Notes: generated by a model not told the origin, from the letters alone. 63,267 bases of DNA from VRUE01 sp963764365 (GCA_963764365.1 CAVXSI010000008.1:1-63267), one strand, 5' to 3'. Shown: positions 42,646-51,748, numbered from the stretch's first letter. Numbers and translations: made by a program.

Positions 42646-43677
42646 ATGGAGAGCCGCATTCCCACCACCGCCCCCGACGTACAGTCCTCGACGCCGGCTA
42701 CCCAGGTCAGCCTCTCGCGGGTCGGCGTCACCGGGGTCGAGAAGGTGATCCGGGTCCAGGCCGACGGCGGCGCAAACCTCTACCACGCCGACTTCGAGTG
42801 CTTCGTCGACCTCAACCCGCGCCAGGCAGGCGTCCACATGTCGCGCTTCGAGGAAATCGTCGCCGAGGCGATCGACGAGGTCGTGCTCGGCGAGGCCTTC
42901 CGCGCCGAGATCCTCGCCGCCCACATCGCCGAGCGGGTGCGCGAGCGCCAGGGCGGCCTGCGGGCCGAGGTCTCGGTCACCGCCCGCTACCCGGAGACGG
43001 TGACGACCCCGGCGAGCGGCCGGCCGACGCAGGAGATCTACGTCCTCTTCGGCACCGCGGTCGACTCGCTGCGCGGCACCCGGACGTTGACCGGCGTGCA
43101 GGCGCAGGGGATGACCGCCTGCCCCTGCGCGCAGGAGATGGTCGCCGGCCTCGGCCGCGAGCGGCTCGCCGAGCAGGGCTTCGACGCCGAGCAGATCGAG
43201 CGGGCGATCGAGGCGGTGCCGGTGGCGACCCACAACCAGCGCGGGATCGGCACCCTGCACATCGGCTGTCCGGAGGGCGGCCCGGCCTGGATCGACGCGC
43301 CGGAGCTGCTGCGGATCGTCGAGCAGTCGATGAGCTCGGAGATCTACGAGTTGATGAAGCGGCCCGACGAGCTGGCGGTGGTCGCCAAGGCGCACGCGCA
43401 GCCGCGCTTCGTCGAGGACTGCGTGCGGGAGATGATCCGCCGCGTGGTCGAGGACTACCCCGACCTGCCCGGCGATGCCTTCGTGATGGCGCGGCAGGAG
43501 AACCTCGAGACGATCCACCGCCACAACGTCGTCGCCGAGCGCTACGGCAAGCTCGACGACCTGCGCGGAGAGCTGCGCGACGGCGAGCCGCAGCGCCGCC
43601 ACACGACGGTGCGCGAGTGGCTGGAGGCGCCGTCAGTCGACGCCGAGGAGAGTCGGATTGCGTTTGGCGCCGACTGA
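42646..43677 (+). CDS. GTP cyclohydrolase, FolE2/MptA type
   Basis: 343 aa from ATG 42646. Type IB GTP cyclohydrolase: VGVTGVEKVIRVQ, TGVQAQGMTACPCAQEM (Cys ligand region), VATHNQRGIGTLHIGCPEGG and RRVVEDYPDLPGDAFVMARQ. It opens the purine ring of GTP, giving the pterin precursor of folate. With no FolE1 in the window it may be the folate enzyme; FolE2 against MptA product specificity cannot be judged by eye. Convergent with pgsA. Confidence 0.9.
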   Translation: MESRIPTTAPDVQSSTPATQVSLSRVGVTGVEKVIRVQADGGANLYHADFECFVDLNPRQAGVHMSRFEEIVAEAIDEVVLGEAFRAEILAAHIAERVRERQGGLRAEVSVTARYPETVTTPASGRPTQEIYVLFGTAVDSLRGTRTLTGVQAQGMTACPCAQEMVAGLGRERLAEQGFDAEQIERAIEAVPVATHNQRGIGTLHIGCPEGGPAWIDAPELLRIVEQSMSSEIYELMKRPDELAVVAKAHAQPRFVEDCVREMIRRVVEDYPDLPGDAFVMARQENLETIHRHNVVAERYGKLDDLRGELRDGEPQRRHTTVREWLEAPSVDAEESRIAFGAD

Positions 43678-43681
43678 CGGC
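43629..43681. terminator. Inverted repeat between mptA and pgsA
   Basis: Arms 43629-43644 and 43666-43681 match over 16 bp with one mismatch. The right arm spans the cyclohydrolase stop codon (43675-43677). Confidence 0.6.
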
Positions 43682-43684
43682 AAA

Positions 43685-44263
43685 TCAATTCCGCCGATGA
43701 CTTCGGCCTTCGGCCTTCGCCATATGCGGGTTTGCCTCGGCAAGGCGCTTTCGTAGGCCGAAGAAGTAGTCGGCGCCGCTGATCAGGGTGGCGGCGACGG
43801 CCAGGTAGACGAGCACGTCGACCCAGGCCGGGGCCGGGTTGGCGGCGATCAGCGCGATCACCGCGGCGATCTGCAGCACCGTCTTCACCTTGCCCATCCA
43901 GCTGGCGGCGATCACGACGCCGCGCTCGGCGGCGATCGCCCGCAGCCCGGTGACGGCGATCTCGCGGGCGATGATCACCATTGCCACCCAGGCCTGCAGC
44001 CGGTGCAGGGAGACCAGGGAGATCAGCGCCGCGGTGATCAGCAGCTTGTCGGCCAGCGGGTCCATCAGCTTGCCGAAGGTGGTGATCGAGCCGCGCGAGC
44101 GGGCGAAGTAGCCGTCGAGGCCGTCGGTCAGCGCCGCCAGGGCGAAGACCGCGGCGGCCAGGGCATCGCCGTTCGGCGTCTCCCCCAGCAGGGCGACGAC
44201 GACGACCGGCACCGCGATGATCCGCAGCAGGGTGAGGAAGTTCGGCAGGTTGAGCGGGAACAC
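43685..44263 (-). CDS. pgsA: CDP-diacylglycerol-glycerol-3-phosphate 3-phosphatidyltransferase
   Basis: 192 aa from ATG 44263. The CDP-alcohol phosphotransferase motif DGLDGYFARSRGSITTFGKL, continued by MDPLADK, has all Asp residues of the metal site. About six helices. It makes phosphatidylglycerol phosphate at the cytoplasmic membrane. It is 3 bp after the MMPL gene and so likely in one unit with it. Confidence 0.92.
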   Translation of the reverse strand: MFPLNLPNFLTLLRIIAVPVVVVALLGETPNGDALAAAVFALAALTDGLDGYFARSRGSITTFGKLMDPLADKLLITAALISLVSLHRLQAWVAMVIIAREIAVTGLRAIAAERGVVIAASWMGKVKTVLQIAAVIALIAANPAPAWVDVLVYLAVAATLISGADYFFGLRKRLAEANPHMAKAEGRSHRRN

Positions 44264-44266
44264 CGC

Positions 44267-46468
44267 TCAATCCACCCGCTCGACCGCCGGCGCCGCGTCA
44301 CGCTTGGCGAAGTACTCCTCACCCTCGATGCTGATGTGGGGGACGATGCGACCGAGCCGGCCCGGCAGCCACCAGGCGCGCCGGCCGAGCAGGACCATCA
44401 CGGCCGGCACCAGCAGACAGCGGACCAGGGTCGAGTCGATCGCGATCGCCACCGCCAGGCCGACGCCGAACTCCTTCACCACGGGGTCGCCGTTGAGCAC
44501 GAAGCTGCTGAACACGCAGACCATGATCGCCGCGGCGGAGGTGATCACCCTGCCGGTGTTGGCCAGCCCTTCGACGACCGCCCGGCGCTCGTCGCCGGTC
44601 TGCTTGTAGTGCTCGCTCATCTGGGTCAGCAGGAAGACCTCGTAGTCCATCGAGAGCCCGAAGAGGATCGCGAACATCAGCAGCGGCACGAAGCTGACGA
44701 TCGGGATCGATTCGTCGAGGCCGATCAGCGAGGCCCCCCAACCGAGCTGGAAGACGGCGGTCACCACGCCGTAGGCGGCGGCGACCGAGAGCAGGTTCAT
44801 CGCCGCAGCCTTGAGCGGCACCAGCAGCGAGCGGAAGGCGAGCAGGAGGACGACGAAGCTGAGGGCGACGACGATCGCGATCATCAGCGGCAGCTTGTCG
44901 CCGATCTGGGTCGCGAGGTCGATGTAGCCGGCGGTCTGGCCGCCGACGTAGGCCGTCCCGGCAACGCCCGCCATCGCCTTCGGGATGACGGTGTCGCGCA
45001 GGTTTTCCACCAGGTCGACGGTCGAGCCGTCCCACGGGGCTGACTTGGAGACGACGGTGAAGACCGCGACGGTGCCGGTCTTGTCGAGGGTCGGTGGGCC
45101 GACCTCGGCGACGTCGCCGGCGCCGCCGATCGCCTTCCCCAGGCCCGGCAGCGCCGCCTTCGCGTCCTCAGGGGTGTCGAATTCGGAGGCGATCAGCAGC
45201 GGCCCGATCAGGCCCGGGCCAAAGCCTTCGGCGAGCGCGTCGTAGTTCTGGCGCGCGGTGGTGTCCTTGGGCAGGGCGCCGATGTCGTTCTGGCCCAGTT
45301 CGAGTTGGGTCAGCGGCAGGGCGAGCACGAGCAGCACCGCCAGCGCCGCCAGCGAGGAGCGCCAGGGGCGCTCGGATACCCATTCCGCCCAGCGCCGCCA
45401 GCCGTGCGGCTTGCGGTCGTCGGGATGGGTCTTGCCGAGCTGGAAGCGCAGCGAGTCGATCCGCGGCCCGAGCGCCCCCAGCATCGCCGGCAGCAACGTG
45501 GTCGCGGCGGAGACGGCGACCACGACCGCGATCGCCGCCGTGTAGCCGAGCGTGGCGACCAGCGGGATGCCGGCGAAGGCGAGCGAGCAGAGGGCGATCA
45601 CCACCGTGAAGCCGGCGAAGACGACGGCGCCGCCCGCGGTCGCGGTGGCGCGGGCGACCGACTCGTGCACCTCCATCCCCTCGCCCAGCTGCAATTTGTG
45701 CCGGGTGACGATGAACAGCGCGTAGTCGATGCCGACGCCGAGGCCGATCATCGTGGCCAGGGTCAGCGAAACGCCCGGGACTTCGATCACGTGCTCGAGC
45801 AGGCGGATGATCGAGAGCGAGCAGGCGAGGCCGAAAACGGCCGAGAGGATCGGCATCGCCATCGCCGTAGCCGTGCCGAAGGCGAAGAGCAGGATCACGA
45901 TCGCGGCGGCGATCCCGATCGCCTCGCTCTGCTCGGTCGCCGGCTTGGAGAGCTGCTGGCCGACGTAGCCACCGATCGATACTTCGAGCCCGGCCGCTTC
46001 GGCCGGCTTGCCGGCGTCGAGGATCTGCTGCGCCTTGCTCTGGGCCAGGTCGCCAGGGCTGATCCCGAGGACGACCGGCGTGTAGGCGATCGTCCCGTCG
46101 GCGCTGACCAGGCCCTTGCCCTTGGCCTGCGCGCTGAGCGGGTCGACGGCCGAGTTGACGCCGCCGAGCCCGCTCAGCCGCTTCGCCGTTTCGGCGATCG
46201 CGGCGCTGTACCTCGGTTGGTCGAGCTTGCCGCTCGGCGCCTCGAAGGACATCGGGTTGGACCCGTAGGCCTGTTCGGGCAGGTTCTCTTCCAGCAGTTC
46301 GGTCGCCTTGGTCGAGCCGGTCCCGGGCAGGGTCAGGTTTTCGCTGGTCTGACTGCCGGCGGCGCTGCTGAAGCCGATCAGCGCGCCGGCCGCGACCAGC
46401 CAGAGCGCGATCACGGGCCAGTGGTGGCGGGAGCAGAAACGACCGATCGCGTAGAGGGGGGCGGTCAC
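44267..46468 (-). CDS. MMPL-family RND transporter
   Basis: 733 aa from GTG 46468 (VTAPLYAIGRF); GTG 46486 is an alternative. Two MMPL repeats, each with a periplasmic loop and about five to six helices: GLGVGIDYALFIVTRHKLQL in the first, FGLSMDYEVFLLTQMSEHYK in the second, both with the Asp-Tyr proton-relay pair. It exports lipids or hydrophobic compounds by proton motive force. Substrate is not known. Confidence 0.9.
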   Translation of the reverse strand: MTAPLYAIGRFCSRHHWPVIALWLVAAGALIGFSSAAGSQTSENLTLPGTGSTKATELLEENLPEQAYGSNPMSFEAPSGKLDQPRYSAAIAETAKRLSGLGGVNSAVDPLSAQAKGKGLVSADGTIAYTPVVLGISPGDLAQSKAQQILDAGKPAEAAGLEVSIGGYVGQQLSKPATEQSEAIGIAAAIVILLFAFGTATAMAMPILSAVFGLACSLSIIRLLEHVIEVPGVSLTLATMIGLGVGIDYALFIVTRHKLQLGEGMEVHESVARATATAGGAVVFAGFTVVIALCSLAFAGIPLVATLGYTAAIAVVVAVSAATTLLPAMLGALGPRIDSLRFQLGKTHPDDRKPHGWRRWAEWVSERPWRSSLAALAVLLVLALPLTQLELGQNDIGALPKDTTARQNYDALAEGFGPGLIGPLLIASEFDTPEDAKAALPGLGKAIGGAGDVAEVGPPTLDKTGTVAVFTVVSKSAPWDGSTVDLVENLRDTVIPKAMAGVAGTAYVGGQTAGYIDLATQIGDKLPLMIAIVVALSFVVLLLAFRSLLVPLKAAAMNLLSVAAAYGVVTAVFQLGWGASLIGLDESIPIVSFVPLLMFAILFGLSMDYEVFLLTQMSEHYKQTGDERRAVVEGLANTGRVITSAAAIMVCVFSSFVLNGDPVVKEFGVGLAVAIAIDSTLVRCLLVPAVMVLLGRRAWWLPGRLGRIVPHISIEGEEYFAKRDAAPAVERVD

Positions 46469-46475
46469 CGCGCCA

Positions 46476-47096
46476 TCATCCCCCACCGTTCGGAACGCTG
46501 CCGCTCGGAGGGGGCACTTCGCCGCCGTCGAACGCCTCCGGCACCGAGGCCGCCGGGCTCGCGCCGAGCCCCTGCCGCAGCACCACCAGGTGCTGAGCGT
46601 GGCCGGCGGCCAGCGACGCGGCGAGGCTGCGCGGCGCCGAGGTGTAGAGACGCGGCGCCACCGCGATGTCGGCGGCCAGCGCAGCGCTTTCCAACTCGTA
46701 GACGTCGGCGAGGACGTCTCGCTGGTCGTGCATCGCGGGCGTTTCGACCTTTGCCGCTTCGGCTTCGACTTCGCCGCCGACCCCGCGGATCGCCTTGGTC
46801 AGGGCATCGACGTACTCCTGCTCCTGCGCGCGGAGCTCGCGCCCGACCGCGCGCAGCCGGCCGTGCAGCAGCGGCAACCCGCGGGCATAGGCGTCGACCG
46901 CGGTCAGCTCCTGCGCGAGCGCCTGGTTGAGGATCGTCGCGTCGGCGGCCTTTTCGGGATCGGTGCGCGCCCCGTCGCCGCTTTTGCCGCAACCGGTGGC
47001 GAGCAGGGTCAGCGCGGCCCAGAGCGAGACGAAAGCGGCGGTGCGGCCGAAGCCGCACCGCCCACCGTAGCCACGCAAGTGCCGATCGGCGCCCAT
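46476..47096 (-). CDS. Ferritin-like-fold lipoprotein
   Basis: 206 aa from ATG 47096. A hydrophobic N-terminus ends in a lipobox (LLATGC). The mature part is helical: TILNQALAQELTAVDAYARG and RAQEQEYVDALTKAIRGVGG resemble DUF4439/ferritin-like domains with E-x(n)-E metal positions. The C-terminus is Pro/Gly-rich. It lies directly upstream of the MMPL gene, suggesting a shared envelope function. Confidence 0.7.
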   Translation of the reverse strand: MGADRHLRGYGGRCGFGRTAAFVSLWAALTLLATGCGKSGDGARTDPEKAADATILNQALAQELTAVDAYARGLPLLHGRLRAVGRELRAQEQEYVDALTKAIRGVGGEVEAEAAKVETPAMHDQRDVLADVYELESAALAADIAVAPRLYTSAPRSLAASLAAGHAQHLVVLRQGLGASPAASVPEAFDGGEVPPPSGSVPNGGG

Positions 47097-47156
47097 TGGC
47101 CGCGAAGCCTATGGACTACTCCCGCCTCCCCGGCGACCGGCGCCGGAGGCGTGAGG

Positions 47157-47849
47157 CTATTTCCGCTTCGCCTTGCCCTTGGCTTTCGCTTTGCCTTTGG
47201 CCGAGCGCCTCTTGGTCGCTTTGGGATCGGGCCGGTCGGCGGGCAGCTCGACTCCCATCATCGCGACCATCACGTTCAGACCCTCCTCCTGCGTGCGGGT
47301 CATCCGGTCGGTGCTTTCGGACTGGACCTTGATCAGGCCCTCCAGGGCCTTGTTGAGGACCTTGCCGGCATCCGCCCAGCCCTTCTGGTCGAGCAGCAGC
47401 GGCGTGCGGCTCATGTGTCGGTCCTCGTGCGCATCGACGGTCCCGGCCTTGAGCGCGGCGGAGACGTCGTCGAGGACCATTTGCATCAGATCGGCGCTCA
47501 TCCCTTCGCGCACCGATTTCGGCAGCTTCTTCCAGTCCGAGTCGGCGATGTAGGGGCGCGAGGTGGCACGGTAGTAGTGCTCGACCGCGCCGCGCCGCGG
47601 CTCGGTCTTGACCAGCGTGATGCATTCGTAGTCTTTGAGCACTTTCACGTGGTAGCTGACCTGGCTGAGGCCTTCTTCGAGCTCTTGCGCGAGTTCGTTC
47701 GGGCTTGCCATCCGTTCGTTGAGGATCGTCAGGATTTCGACGCGCAGTTCGTGCGCAAGTGCTTTGACCAGCTGGAGGTTGACTCCACCGGTCGTCTTCG
47801 CCTTGCGTTTCCTGCCCTTGCGTTTCGTGGTCTTGCTCTTTGCCGCCAA
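47157..47849 (-). CDS. ArsR-like winged-helix regulator with Lys-rich tails
   Basis: 230 aa from ATG 47849. After a basic N-terminus, VKALAHELRVEILTILNERM then ASPNELAQELEEGLSQVSYH and VKVLKDYECITLVKTEPRRG form an HTH_20/ArsR-type winged helix. The C-terminal half is helical with a Lys/Ala tail (SAKGKAKAKGKAKRK). No metal-binding Cys is present, so it is not a metal sensor of the usual type. Confidence 0.82.
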   Translation of the reverse strand: MAAKSKTTKRKGRKRKAKTTGGVNLQLVKALAHELRVEILTILNERMASPNELAQELEEGLSQVSYHVKVLKDYECITLVKTEPRRGAVEHYYRATSRPYIADSDWKKLPKSVREGMSADLMQMVLDDVSAALKAGTVDAHEDRHMSRTPLLLDQKGWADAGKVLNKALEGLIKVQSESTDRMTRTQEEGLNVMVAMMGVELPADRPDPKATKRRSAKGKAKAKGKAKRK

Positions 47850-48216
47850 AGGACTCCTCCAATGCGTTGCGTGGCTATCTAACTACTCCATCGTATTACC
47901 AGCAACGGCGTTTCTCAAGCGAAACACAGCAAATCCCGTAATTTGCTGCGTTTCTGGTCAATGATGGAACTTTCTCCATCATCGCTGCGATCGAAACGTC
48001 CGCTGCCCGCAAGCAGCGAAACCAGGTCACCCGGGGATCGGGAGAGGGGGGTGAATTCGGATGAAGATCGGTGCTGCCAGTCATGCTGTTCCGCTGCTGA
48101 TGGTCCACAAGACCGCCTGAGCCGCTTCCGGAGGGCCCTGCACGCCAACCGCCTGCAGGGCCTTCCAGGCCGTGCATTCGGATTCACTGCGACTCCGAAA
48201 CTGATTCGCTTCGGGG
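47850..48216. other. Intergenic regulatory region with two inverted repeats
   Basis: 47921-47934 pairs with 47941-47954 (14 bp, one mismatch; GAAACACAGCAAAT half-site), 72 bp before the ArsR-like gene: a strong operator candidate. A second repeat, ATGATGGA-N6-TCCATCAT (47961-47982), follows. The rest to 48216 shows no gene and no clear promoter for the glycosylase. Confidence 0.6.
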
Positions 48217-48921
48217 GTGGCCTCTCCCCCGCCCGCCTCCGCCGCGGCCTCGATCGAGCACCTCGCCGCCGAGATCCACGCCTGCCGCGCCTGCCCGCGC
48301 CTGGTCGCCTGGCGTGAGAAGCAGGCGGCAGAGCCGCCTCGCCGCCATCGCGGCGAGGCGTACTGGGCCCGTCCGGTGTCCGGCTTCGGCGACCCCGGCG
48401 CCTCGGTCGCGATCATCGGCCTGGCGCCGGCCGCACACGGCGCCAACCGCACCGGGCGGATGTTCACCGGCGACCGCTCCGGCGACTGGCTCTACGCCGC
48501 CCTCCACCGCGCCGGTTTCGCCAGCCGGCCCGAGTCGCGCCGCTGCGACGACGGGCTGCGGCTGCGGGGCGCCTACATCACCGCCGTTGTCCGCTGCGCC
48601 CCTCCCGCCAACAAGCCGAGCCCGGCCGAGCGAGACACCTGCCTCCCATACCTCAGCCGCGAGCTGGCACTGCTGCAGCGATGCCGCACGATCGTCGCCC
48701 TCGGAGCCTTCGCCTGGGACGGCGCCCTGCGGGCGCTCCGCGAGCTGGGTCAGACGACTCCCGCGCCGAAGCCTCGCTTCGGCCACGGCGCGGAGGCGCG
48801 AATCGGCGACTGGACGCTGCTCGGCTGCTACCACCCAAGCCAGCAGAACACCTTCACCGGCCGGCTGACCGAGCCGATGCTGGACGCGGCGCTGGCCCGC
48901 GCCCGCGAGCTGTCCGGCTGA
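48217..48921 (+). CDS. udgB: Family-5 uracil-DNA glycosylase (UdgB)
   Basis: 234 aa from GTG 48217. Cys pairs CRACPRL and RCAPPANKP/CLPYLSREL can hold a 4Fe-4S cluster. Motif A GLAPAAHGANRTGRMFTGD is diagnostic of UdgB, and motif B is CYHPSQQNTFTG. It removes uracil and some other deaminated bases. It is useful as an internal comparison for the glycosylase-like fusion at 15203, which keeps the Fe-S and motif B but not motif A. Confidence 0.93.
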   Translation: MASPPPASAAASIEHLAAEIHACRACPRLVAWREKQAAEPPRRHRGEAYWARPVSGFGDPGASVAIIGLAPAAHGANRTGRMFTGDRSGDWLYAALHRAGFASRPESRRCDDGLRLRGAYITAVVRCAPPANKPSPAERDTCLPYLSRELALLQRCRTIVALGAFAWDGALRALRELGQTTPAPKPRFGHGAEARIGDWTLLGCYHPSQQNTFTGRLTEPMLDAALARARELSG

Positions 48922-48981
48922 CCGCCCTGGACAACGGAGAACCTGCCCGCCGCGCCCCGTCCCAAGGGAGGGCTTGATCCG

Positions 48982-50193
48982 ATGCCTACGTTCTGGGTCC
49001 TCGGGCCGAAACCGATCCAGGCTCTGACCGGTCTCAAACCGCGCATTCGATCCCCCAGCGACCGAGGTTGGATACGGAGACAGATGAGACCCAGAATCAA
49101 GCGAACGACCGAGCGGATGGTGGCGCCGGACGGCGACCTCTTCCTGATGCGGCCCAGCGCCGGCGCCGACGTGCAGATCGAGAATCCCGACGAGGCCGGA
49201 CTGCGGCTGCTCGACGCGCTCGACGGCCAAAGCGAGCGGGCGGAGCTGGAGGATCGCTTCGGCGTCGACGAGGTCGGCGACCTGCTGGCCCAGCTCGAGG
49301 AGCTGGGCCTGATCGAGGACGCGGCCGACGACGACCTGATCGCCGACCGGGCGATGGAGCGCTTCGACCGCCAGATCCGCTACTTCAGCGACATCTCCAC
49401 CGGGCCGACGCCGTCGCAGTGCCAGGCGCAGCTCGAAAGCGCGCGGATCGTCGTCCTCGGAGTCGGCGGCCTCGGCGGCTGGTCCGCCTGGTCGCTCGCC
49501 TGCACCGGGGTCGGCGAGATGCTGCTGATCGACGGCGACCGGGTCGAGCTCAGCAACCTCAACCGCCAGACCCTCTACGCCGAGGGCGACATCGGACGGC
49601 TCAAGGTGGAGACGGCGGCGGAACGGCTGGGCGCGTTCAACTCCTCGATCAAGCTGGAGACGGTCGCCGAGCGGGTTGACGGCGAGGATTCGGTCGCCGA
49701 GCTGATCGAGGGCTACGACATCGTCGTCGACGCCGCAGACTGGCCCGCCCACGAAATCGAGCAGTGGGTCAACAACGCCTGCTTCGCGGCGGAGATCCCC
49801 TACATCACGATGAGCCACTTCCCCCCGATCGCCCGCGTCGGACCGCTCTACGTGCCCGGCAGGACCGGCTGCTTCGCCTGCCAGGTCGCCGCCTACCGGC
49901 GCGACTATCCGATGTTCGACACGGCGATCGAACAGCGGCGGGCGAAACCGTCCCCGGCCGCGACCCTGGGCCCGGCCTGCGCCCTGATCGGCGGCCAGGT
50001 CGGCCTCGACATCCTCCACCTGCTGACCGGCCTGGCCGATCCCTCGACCCTGGGCACAGGCCACATCTACGACCTGCGGACGATGGAGGTCGAGCGCGAG
50101 GAGGTCGTCCCCGAGCCGGACTGCCCGGTCTGCGGACACCTGCCGCCGGTGGACCGGGTGGCGAAGGAGCCGGAGCGCTCGAGCCAGTCGTAG
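48982..50193 (+). CDS. RRE/PqqD-like domain fused to ThiF/MoeB-type E1 enzyme
   Basis: 403 aa from ATG 48982 (GGGAGGG 9 nt upstream); ATG 49084 also has a good site and would begin directly at the RRE-like domain. Residues 35-125 resemble PqqD-type recognition domains: LRLLDALDGQSERAELEDRF and VGDLLAQLEELGLIED. Then a ThiF fold: GVGGLGGWSAWSLACTGVGE, IDGDRVELSNLNRQTLYAEG, and zinc Cys in CFACQ and CPVCGH. This fusion adenylates a C-terminus or amide in thiamine, molybdopterin and RiPP pathways. No precursor or cyclodehydratase gene adjoins it, so the substrate is unknown. Confidence 0.8.
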   Translation: MPTFWVLGPKPIQALTGLKPRIRSPSDRGWIRRQMRPRIKRTTERMVAPDGDLFLMRPSAGADVQIENPDEAGLRLLDALDGQSERAELEDRFGVDEVGDLLAQLEELGLIEDAADDDLIADRAMERFDRQIRYFSDISTGPTPSQCQAQLESARIVVLGVGGLGGWSAWSLACTGVGEMLLIDGDRVELSNLNRQTLYAEGDIGRLKVETAAERLGAFNSSIKLETVAERVDGEDSVAELIEGYDIVVDAADWPAHEIEQWVNNACFAAEIPYITMSHFPPIARVGPLYVPGRTGCFACQVAAYRRDYPMFDTAIEQRRAKPSPAATLGPACALIGGQVGLDILHLLTGLADPSTLGTGHIYDLRTMEVEREEVVPEPDCPVCGHLPPVDRVAKEPERSSQS

Positions 50194-50275
50194 CCGAGGC
50201 CGCTCTGCCCACCTTGGGATCGTCGACTCCGGCAGCGACGGAACCGCGGCGCGATCCTCCTAGAATGCAGCGAGT

Positions 50276-50348
50276 GCCGGCGTAGCTCAGTTGGTAGAGC
50301 ACTTCATTCGTAATGAAGGGGTCCCCGGTTCAAATCCGGGCGTCGGCT
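50276..50348 (+). tRNA. tRNA-Thr (anticodon CGT)
   Basis: Acceptor GCCGGCG/CGTCGGC (one G-U), anticodon stem CTTCA/TGAAG with loop TTCGTAA (CGT), T-arm CCCGG-TTCAAAT-CCGGG. A TAGAAT box lies at 50261-50266. No CCA is encoded. Confidence 0.94.
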
Positions 50349-50370
50349 TTTCGGTGTCGCCGGTGCCGAT

Positions 50371-51090
50371 TCAGGACAGCGGCGTTCCGGCCAGGGTGGC
50401 GACCTTCCAGGTGCCGGCTTCGTCGGCCATCGGCATCGCCAGGACGGTCTTTCCGGCGCCGGTGTAGATGAGGAAGGCGCGTTCGCCTTCGACCCGCAGC
50501 GAGCCGACGTCTGCCTGCGCCGCTTCCGCCTTCATATCGGACTTGGCGGCCGGGTTCGTCAATGCTGCGAGTGTCTTGGCGCAACTCGCGCCTTCGCCCT
50601 GCTTCCCCTGCGCGGCGAGCTTTTCGAACGATTCGACGACGCTCTTCGACATGTACGAGCAGGTTGCCGCCCAGTCTCCGGCGGCCCGGGCGTCGAGAAA
50701 GCCGTGCAGCGCCGCGGCGGCTGCCTCGAGTTCCGAGCCTTCCGCCTCGGAGCCGAATTCCTGGACGCTGTTGTCGCCTCCCTTGACCCGGTACTGGGCA
50801 GAGCCGCCACCGGAATCGTGGTGGGGCTTCGGCTTGAACGCGGTCGTGCCTTCGCCGCCACCGGACCCGGACTTGCCCTGCGCCTCCGCCTTGCCCTTGC
50901 CGCCCTCGCTCGTGGCGCCTTCCTTCGTCGCTTCGCCGCCCGACTTGGCTCCGGACCGCGCCGGTGAGGTCGTCTCCGAGGTCGTCGAACTGGAGTCTCC
51001 GCCCCCGCCGCAGGCGGCGAAGGCCACTGCCAACAGCAACGCGGCCAGCGCTGCGACCGGCATCTTCGATCCCCGTCCCACTGAGGACAT
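50371..51090 (-). CDS. Lipoprotein with Ser/Gly-rich linker
   Basis: 239 aa from ATG 51090; ATG 51063 may be the true start, as the signal begins there. Lipobox AFAAC is followed by a ~90-residue Gly/Ser/Lys linker (SSSTTSETTSPARSGAKSGG). A C-terminal domain has LHGFLDARAAGDWAATCSYM, a possible disulfide partner in ASCAKTLAAL, and a beta-rich end. Resembles many actinobacterial surface lipoproteins of unknown function. Confidence 0.7.
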   Translation of the reverse strand: MSSVGRGSKMPVAALAALLLAVAFAACGGGGDSSSTTSETTSPARSGAKSGGEATKEGATSEGGKGKAEAQGKSGSGGGEGTTAFKPKPHHDSGGGSAQYRVKGGDNSVQEFGSEAEGSELEAAAAALHGFLDARAAGDWAATCSYMSKSVVESFEKLAAQGKQGEGASCAKTLAALTNPAAKSDMKAEAAQADVGSLRVEGERAFLIYTGAGKTVLAMPMADEAGTWKVATLAGTPLS

Positions 51091-51118
51091 CCTAGGGAAT
51101 GGGCATTATCCGCAGTCG

Positions 51119-51748
51119 ATGGCTGACGGGATCTCGATCGTCCTCGCGGACGACCACACGGTGGTGCGGCGGGCTCTGCGACTTCTCCTCGACGAGGAGC
51201 AGGGGTTCGAGGTGGTCGCCGAGGCCGAGGACGCCGACGGCGCCGTCCGCTACGTGCGCGGGCACAAGCCCACCGTGCTGATCCTCGACCTCAACATGCC
51301 CGGCCGCTCGAGCCTCGAGGCGATCCCCGACATCAAGGGAGCGTCCCCGGGGACGGCGATCGTCGTCCTGACGATGCAGAAAGAGCCGGCCTTCGCCCGG
51401 CAGGCGCTGCAGCTCGGCGTGCTCGGCTACGTGCTGAAGGAGGCGGCCGACGACGAGCTGGTGCAGGCCGTGCGCCGGGCGGCCGCCGGCGAGACCTACC
51501 TGCAGCCGGCGCTGGGGGCGCAGCTGGCCGCCGAACCAGAATCGGCCGCCAGCGACCTCAGCGAACGCGAGACCGACGTGCTGCGACTGATCGCGCTCGG
51601 CCACACCAACGCCGAGATCGCCGAACAGCTCTACATCAGCGTCCGCACGGTCGAGACCCACCGTGCCCACATCCAGCAGAAGCTCGGGGTCAGCAGCCGT
51701 GCCGAGCTAGTTCGCAGCGCGCTCTCCCGCGGACTCGTCGAGACCTGA
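51119..51748 (+). CDS. NarL/FixJ-family response regulator
   Basis: 209 aa from ATG 51119 (MADGISIVLADDHTVVRRAL). Receiver domain with acidic pair DD11-12, phospho-acceptor Asp57 in LILDLNMPG and Lys in GYVLKEAADD. LuxR-type HTH: LSERETDVLRLIALGHTNAE then IAEQLYISVRTVETHRAHIQ. The kinase gene runs toward it; their 3' ends overlap by 42 bp. Confidence 0.93.
   Translation: MADGISIVLADDHTVVRRALRLLLDEEQGFEVVAEAEDADGAVRYVRGHKPTVLILDLNMPGRSSLEAIPDIKGASPGTAIVVLTMQKEPAFARQALQLGVLGYVLKEAADDELVQAVRRAAAGETYLQPALGAQLAAEPESAASDLSERETDVLRLIALGHTNAEIAEQLYISVRTVETHRAHIQQKLGVSSRAELVRSALSRGLVET

Noticed and set aside
44003..46930. Long plus-strand open frames opposite the MMPL transporter and ferritin-like genes
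   Set aside because: They are antisense to genes with clear domain motifs, rich in Arg/Gly/Asp runs, and arise from the high-GC codon pattern.
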